Shown here: piece by piece, positions 20,030-25,008 of the stretch
How positions within the stretch are numbered: position 1 is the stretch's first letter
How the letters are laid out: every line of letters begins with the position of its first letter
Notes under the pieces: generated by a model
Told to the model about the DNA's origin: nothing
The model's input: the letters and a program-made list of their open reading frames with translations, nothing else
The model's database searches: none
Made by a program: the position numbers and the translations under genes
Source of the DNA: Pelargonium cotyledonis
Lineage: Eukaryota; Streptophyta; Magnoliopsida; Geraniales; Geraniaceae
Direction of reading: 5' to 3'
Length of the DNA stretch: 25,008 bases
NCBI GenBank assembly: GCA_036897625.1
Contig: JAYMTA010000708.1
Coordinates: 1-25,008 of the forward strand

Positions 20030-23000
20030 ATGAGGTAATTAATCTGATTAAATGCTTATTATTGCACTTTTTTTTTTTGCAAAAGGAATTTTGTGCTAAG
20101 CTTAGGAAAAAGTTGATTTGAAGTTCACCATTGTTGCCGATTTCAAATGAGTGTTTATGTTCTGGCTGATTACGCATGATTTGTTACTTGTATCTGATTA
20201 TGTCTAGGCTCAAATAGTATTTCAACTTCTGTTTGAAATATGAGGGGGTTTTAGGTGATTTTAGTCCGATTCTAGATTCTACTTGTTATGGAACATGCTC
20301 AGAGAATTCGGTTGATAAGTTTCTACTTAAGAGACTTAGTCATGCACAAACAAGTTTATGGTCTGTAAATAATATATACAATTTTGAAAATCTAGCTATT
20401 TTTCCCCAAACGAGAGCAAGTGAGTGGCATGGTAAAGGATATAAGATTGTATATGCAGCACCAAACTGAACACAATAATTTATCTTATGCTACAACTGAA
20501 TATCTGGCTTTTAATTAACTGACAAAATACCTTTCAGTTTAATTGTTTATATGCTTGCAAAACACTCACTCATTCATGATTCATTTGTGACTCTGTCCTG
20601 TCCACTATGCAAAACCCACAATTATAACTCATTTTGCTTGTTTGAGTCAGCATGCAGTAAAGTCAGATATGGATCTGCATGTTGGTTAAGTATTGATTAG
20701 TATCAATAGGAGAATTAAATGATAGATTTGGAAGAAACCTGAAAATCTCCATGATAGTGTGACCTAGGATATAAGTGAAACTTAATATATATTTGACATT
20801 TATTATCTGACATACAAGTCTGGAATCATCCTGTAGTTCTTGTTTGATTTTCCAAGATGGCAAAAGCTACTGCACAGTCATATAAATTTTCCTTTTAATT
20901 GTAATATTTTTGCAGCATTCTTGATTGACCAACAACCAAAAGAATTGCAAGTAGGTAGTAAGTGTGCATGCAAATTAAATAATCAAATGGAGGAAATGGA
21001 TTTTAGGTGGCAACCACTGAGTTAATAATAATATTTTACACTGATTGAATTATATACATGCTTAAAGGCCATTAGTTTGTGCAAAGCAAGCTGTGGATTA
21101 ATATTAATTACTTTGTATAACATCTCTTTCAATTGATTCACTACTTTGAGGCAGGCCTTAGATGGGTTCAAATCTTCCTTTTGATTAGTTTTATAAGAGA
21201 ATTTTATTTGCCTGTCTTTTCAGCATTCAACCATAATTACTTTTCCGAGCAGCTGTACTGAGAAAGTGGGGGTGAGTTGGGGTCTTGGGAAAGATTGATG
21301 ATTTTATTGTGCTTGGGGTAGTAGCAAATTAATGTTTGGTAGTGATTTTCTTGCATAGTATGCTTATTGGTGAACTGGTGGAACTGACCACAACTATATT
21401 TATTTTCCAAAGGTAATTTTAATCATTCTTGAGATTAGATTTCTATATAATCTTCTTGTTAAGGATAGATGCTATACATAAGTAAAACACATCAGTTAGC
21501 TGATGAGTATCTGTCTGCATGTAAGTATGTATCTACCATGTCAAAAAACGAGACAGATTGATGATAATTAATTACCAGCTTGATTCAAAATTTAAAACTT
21601 CATGGTGTATTATACAGTACATCCAGAAACATATTACCTCCTCATGGGAGATTCAATAGGGCTTCTCTTTTTTCTGAAATGTTAACACTTTTTTCTGAAA
21701 TGTTAACACACAGAAAAAAGTGACTTTCCCCCATGAGTTGGTGTGATTTCTGGATGGTGGAGATCTGTAGCAGAAAACATAGAGAAAACCCATGCTATAC
21801 AGGTTAGATCTTCAGGAAAATACTACATATATGAACAAATTTGAATAAATAAAATTCTGATTAGCCAGTCAAAGAAGCTATCCCATCGTCATAGCAGTAA
21901 GAAACCTGATCACTTATGGGGAGAAACACCTTACTCTCTTCTTCTTCTTCCATCCTCCATAGCCAATCCGGAGAATATTCCCATGTTGGAGAGGCGATAG
22001 GAGGACAAGAAAAACTGCAACCTTCTTCACTATAGCCGTCATAAACTGGTTTCATAATGCTCTCTTCTGATAAGGCAATGTCTTTCCATATATCATCCAT
22101 TGAGTACACCTGTTCACTTTCTTCTTCTTTCTCACTCTTCTTTTTTGTGGAAGTTGGTATGACAGGCCCTCCAGTATCATAAAATCTGACTTCTCCTGTC
22201 TCAGGGAAGGGCAATGAACTCACCTTTGGATCAGTTGACGGTGAGGAGGAGCAATTAGAAGACGAGGATGATGGAGACACTGCTCGCTTCCTCTCTTGAG
22301 CCTTTTTCCGCATGTGTGTTCTCCAATAGTTCTTTATCTCATTATCTGTTCGCCCTGGTAATTTGCGAGCAATTCGTGACCACCTGCATGAGCTTATTGT
22401 CGTCACTACATATATATAAGTAAATTCTAGTACTCCAAATAAAGATATATAGAGGAGAGAGAAAAAGAGAGACGATGTATAATTCTCAAACCTGTTTCCC
22501 CATTTGGAGTGAAGTTCAAGCACGAGGCGCTCTTCATGGGGCGTCATCTTCCCTCGTTTGAGACCAGGGTGCAGGTAATTAACCCACCGTAACCTGCAGC
22601 TCTTTCCTGTTCTGTTCAAACCTACAACAAAACCAGGAGGTTAAAGGTTGCTCCCTCCAAAACCGCCCATTTCCAGATAAGCCTACCTATATTTTGTCTC
22701 CCGCCACCTTCAAACCTGAAACTTTTGCTATAAAGTCCCATCGTCGATCGCCAAACAAGCCAACAAAGCCAACCAATTGAAGGTCTTCCTGTTCGGCCCA
22801 TGGACCCTTTCGAATTTCCTCTTGCACCATTTTTCTTCTCTCTTTTTGCCTCTTAGCCTGTCTCTCAAACCCTCTTTGGAAAAGGAACCTGCTCCACCTA
22901 CTTACTGATATGAGGACCTTGGTGTACACCCTAATATTTATACAAGCCACTTCCCTTGTTGAGAAGTTATGTGATTATCTTTCGTCATTATATTATATTA

Positions 23001-24659
23001 TTTTGCGTCCTAGCCCTACATGTGGTGCGCGTGCTCATGCTGTATTGGCACACCTTAGGCATATGATGTCAGCCATTTTAACGAAAATAATCAAAGTAAG
23101 AGATTGATCTGTTGGTGTAACTTTCATAACCAGAAATCTTCGTCACTATACCATAAATATATACTATTAATTTAGCAACATGAGCTATTGGATCAAACAA
23201 TAACAGCAATTCAGTCAATTGCTCAGCCCTGTTATATGTTCAATTGTATGGTTTATACATGAGTTTGATATCAAATTTCATAGTTTAAGACTAATTTGGT
23301 TGCAGAATTTCATTTTTATAATAAAATTATGATTAATTCCTTCCGCTCTTTTCTCAAGTTTTTTTTATTTCCTTTCCATCTTTAGTGGAGGGCTTAGCTC
23401 AGGACATAATATTGGATAAAAATGGAATAAGTTAATGGCAAATTGTTAGATCTTCTCCACCATCCATTTTGAGGAAATAATATCCCTCGACTTTATTAAA
23501 GGTCACAGAGGTATAAGCTATGCGAAAGAAAAGAAGAGGACAAAAATTGTAAAGCAGGGAATAGGAAGCAACTGTTTAGTTGTCATATAAGTGACCCGTT
23601 TTCTCCAATAAAACCTTGAAAATGGAATGGGATATTATTCTAGAGTTTCCATTCCATATGCTAAGTGAGATCTGTTTGTACTTAATAAGGATAGGCAGAT
23701 TGGTTCTTGTGGTGTCCTTTGTGGTCTTTTGATTGAAATCATCTTTCTTTAGGTTCTTAGGTTGCCTTTTATATCTAAATTGATGTTGTGTTGTTGAACA
23801 CTAGAACTAGCTAAAATGATCAGCTGTGTGTAAGTCTGTTAATAATTGTAGTTTGCCTCAACAATTTAATCAAGCTTTGTTTGACATGTTTAATTCCTGC
23901 TGCTCAAAAGTTTGCTTTATGAACTTTTATGTTGTCTACTTTATGATTTTAATTTTATAGACATTCATGAAACTTTTAGCATAACCATACACGAATATAT
24001 TCATTATGGTGCTAAACCAATACCTCAGGCTTTAAAAAGCTGCGAATGATTTTCCATTCTGAAATGATTTCCCATTCTGGTGATAGGGTTTGTAGTCACA
24101 TAAACTGTGAATTTAAACAAGGAAGTTTAGTTGAAGATTCTCTCTCTCGATTTTATTTTGTTATCATAGATTTTTGTGGCGGAACAAGTAAATAACTCAA
24201 TGCAGGATTCGAATTTGTGACATTTAGGTCACCAAGACTCTGATACCATTTGAGGGACCAATATTTGTAGTTGAGCTGGTTCTCCACAGTTTTAATATGT
24301 ATCTTGGAGTACTTCTTGTTAAATCAAAACTGGTGCTTTACAAACCCTTATTGTCTTATTGCTTTATTTAAACCATTGTCTGTACTCTGTAGTTCCACAT
24401 TGGCACTTCATTACTGTTTTTCTCTACGAATTTAACTAATGCAATGCTTTTAATTCCTTTTTACTTCAAATATGGTGATTATCTATTTTCATGAGATTAC
24501 TGTGTGCTTTTTAGTGCCATGAAGAGAAATTATTTTATATCCACAAGCTGGTTAGGCATGTCTTTATTATATGTTCACGAGAGAATTCGATTCTAAGTCC
24601 CGACAGCTGCCTTTGTATTTTACAGGACCGCTGATGAATACAAAATTTGGCCTATTGAG
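20030..24659 (+). CDS. Possible 5' coding part of an unidentified plus-strand gene (MYB gene nested in its intron)
   Basis: A leader exon ends at CAGCG|GTAAGAG (19739/19740). Exon 2 starts after TGCAG at 19971 and ends AAAATGAG|GTAAT at 20034. A further exon-like piece follows TTTTACAG at 24626 and ends ATTGAG|GTAATG at 24659. Joining ATGAG to this piece keeps the frame and gives [13 protein letters not shown], which would continue beyond the window. I do not recognise the protein. Two short upstream frames precede it. One starts at 19679. The other starts at 19728 and, after splicing, ends in a TGA that overlaps the main ATG. The 4.6-kb intron would enclose the minus-strand MYB gene. The splice signals are seen directly; their joining is inference, and additional exons could exist. 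Confidence 0.3.
20035..21618. other. Probable intronic or intergenic DNA, nothing recognised
   Basis: AT-rich sequence with acceptor-like CAG sites near 20916, 21154 and 21223 but no coding block that follows them convincingly. An open frame at 20233-20469 has no family features. Confidence 0.45.
21619..21758. repeat. Small imperfect foldback with an internal 21-bp tandem repeat
   Basis: Outer arms pair imperfectly: ACATCCAGAAA with CTCATGGGAG on the left, CCCATGAG with TTTCTGGATG on the right. Inside, a 21-bp unit TTTTTTCTGAAATGTTAACAC is present twice in perfect tandem at 21668-21688 and 21689-21709. CACTTTTTTCTG at 21686-21697 also pairs perfectly with CAGAAAAAAGTG at 21711-21722. It begins about 100 bp after the MYB stop codon, so it may lie in that gene's 3' UTR. 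The overall form suggests a small MITE. Confidence 0.6.
21861..22830 (-). CDS. MYB59: R2R3-MYB transcription factor, MYB48/MYB59 type
   Basis: Nuclear DNA-binding regulator. Exons 22830-22716, 22621-22492 and 22383-21861 give 255 residues. R2 spans about residues 8-60 with Trp11, Trp31 and Trp51. R3 spans about 63-110, starting [19 protein letters not shown] and ending with Trp83, Trp102 and [11 protein letters not shown] Ser-rich linker follows, then the conserved C-terminal blocks [10 protein letters not shown] and [15 protein letters not shown], and an acidic EEEEE run. R2, R3 and the C-terminal blocks all match the MYB48/MYB59 group as I remember it; in Arabidopsis MYB59 acts in root growth, cell cycle and nutrient responses. 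The start at 22830 ([11 protein letters not shown]) lies below a TATA box at 22943-22936; an ATG at 22950 lies above that box and is unlikely to be used. Intron 1 has three candidate 5' splice sites, in keeping with the conserved alternative splicing known in this group. Confidence 0.95.
22936..22943 (-). promoter_or_regulatory. TATA box of the MYB gene
   Basis: TATAAATA on the minus strand about 106-113 bp upstream of the chosen ATG, which predicts a leader of about 75-80 nt. Confidence 0.55.
22951..24179. other. MYB upstream region and intergenic or intronic DNA
   Basis: No coding block or element end was recognised. A short duplicated motif, ATGATTTTCCATTCTG followed by ATGATTTCCCATTCTG, lies at about 24046-24079. 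Confidence 0.5.
24180..24260 (-). mobile_element. tRNA-related relic: SINE head or LTR-element primer-site leader
   Basis: On the minus strand TGGTATCAGAGTC (24248-24236) matches the initiator-Met tRNA primer site used by many plant LTR elements. It is followed by a short palindrome, GGTGACC...GTCAC, and by AATTCGAATCC, close to the Pol III B-box consensus. The order also resembles the head of a tRNA-derived SINE. Either reading makes this a fossil of a retroelement. No LTR pair, tail or target-site duplication was found, so the class is open. Confidence 0.45.
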
Positions 24660-24703
24660 GTAATGCATTTATAGCACTAACAGCAATTTGATATTGTAAA
24701 GAG

Positions 24704-24825
24704 ATATTTAAAGTGGATTATGGCATCATGTGCCTCTGTTAATACTAACAACATTATAAATTTCTAAGAAATATTTAAAGTGGATTATGGCATCATGTGC
24801 CTCTGTTAATACTAACAACATTATA
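24704..24825. repeat. Tandem duplication, period 67 bp
   Basis: A 55-bp block at 24704-24758 (begins ATATTTAAAGTGGATTATGG, ends AACAACATTATA) is repeated without mismatch at 24771-24825, with a 12-bp spacer between them. Perfect identity points to a recent duplication or an assembly artefact. Confidence 0.92.
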
Positions 24826-24846
24826 TATGTGATGGTGATTGTTGAA

Positions 24847-25008
24847 GTGGGTAAATGTTCCACATCGGATAAATATAAAAACGAAAGGCTAAATATAATG
24901 GTTTGGGCTACTCATACTAAAAGGTCAATTTTTTTAGTAGGGTTTCACTTGCACCATTATATTTAGCCTTTCGTCTTTATATTTATCCGATGTGTGACAT
25001 TTACCCAC
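24847..25008. repeat. Long hairpin / MITE-like inverted repeat at the window end
   Basis: The left arm from 24847 (GTGGGTAAATGT) and the right arm ending at 25008 (ACATTTACCCAC) pair over about 56 bp with about three mismatches, around a loop of about 50 bp. The arms contain CACATCGGATAAATATAAA, a phrase common near the ends of plant terminal-repeat elements. The pairing runs up to the last base of the window, but the last left-arm base already meets different flanking sequence (TTGAA), so the element may simply end there. It has no coding capacity. Confidence 0.85.

Noticed and set aside
22831-22950. Longer MYB start at 22950
   Set aside because: This ATG lies upstream of the TATA box. The added 40 residues are Arg/Lys/Gln-rich and do not match the short N-terminus of MYB48/MYB59 proteins.

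Overview
The window is nuclear DNA of a flowering plant, most likely a eudicot. The evidence is AT-rich intergenic DNA, short GT-AG introns, a plant tonoplast aquaporin, a plant R2R3-MYB gene, plant-type PTPLA dehydratase genes, and plant mobile elements (Ty1/copia, LINE and Stowaway relics). No rRNA, tRNA, CRISPR, prokaryotic or viral gene system is visible.

Layout. 1-1788: 3' end of a broken Ty1/copia retrotransposon with its 3' LTR, followed directly by a reverse-oriented retroposed fragment inside a perfect target-site duplication. 1789-10740: about 9 kb of mostly gene-free DNA, holding an AT-rich foldback, a GC-richer island with two G-boxes, a (TA)n microsatellite and one orphan exon-like piece (8720-8838, minus). 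10741-12648: promoter and a complete three-exon TIP1-class aquaporin gene (+). 12993-18902: two tandem minus-strand copies of a nine-exon PTPLA/PAS2-like 3-hydroxyacyl-CoA dehydratase gene. A LINE relic and a dispersed repeat lie between them, and the second copy has an enlarged intron 5 carrying a Stowaway MITE. 19455-20034: promoter and 5' exons of a probable plus-strand gene that may continue at 24626. 21861-22830: a complete three-exon MYB48/MYB59-type gene (minus), possibly nested in that gene's long intron. 24180-25008: a tRNA-related relic, a 67-bp-period tandem duplication and a strong hairpin cut by the window edge.

The genes do not form one pathway. The aquaporin moves water and small solutes across the vacuolar membrane. 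The dehydratases act in very-long-chain fatty-acid elongation in the ER. The MYB is a nuclear regulator.

The most interesting result is in the dehydratase pair. Both copies keep complete open exon sets, but the right-hand copy has Phe where the left-hand copy has the Tyr that aligns with the catalytic Tyr of the family. This suggests a catalytically altered paralogue. Exon structures were worked out by hand from splice signals and remembered family sequences; no alignment was run.
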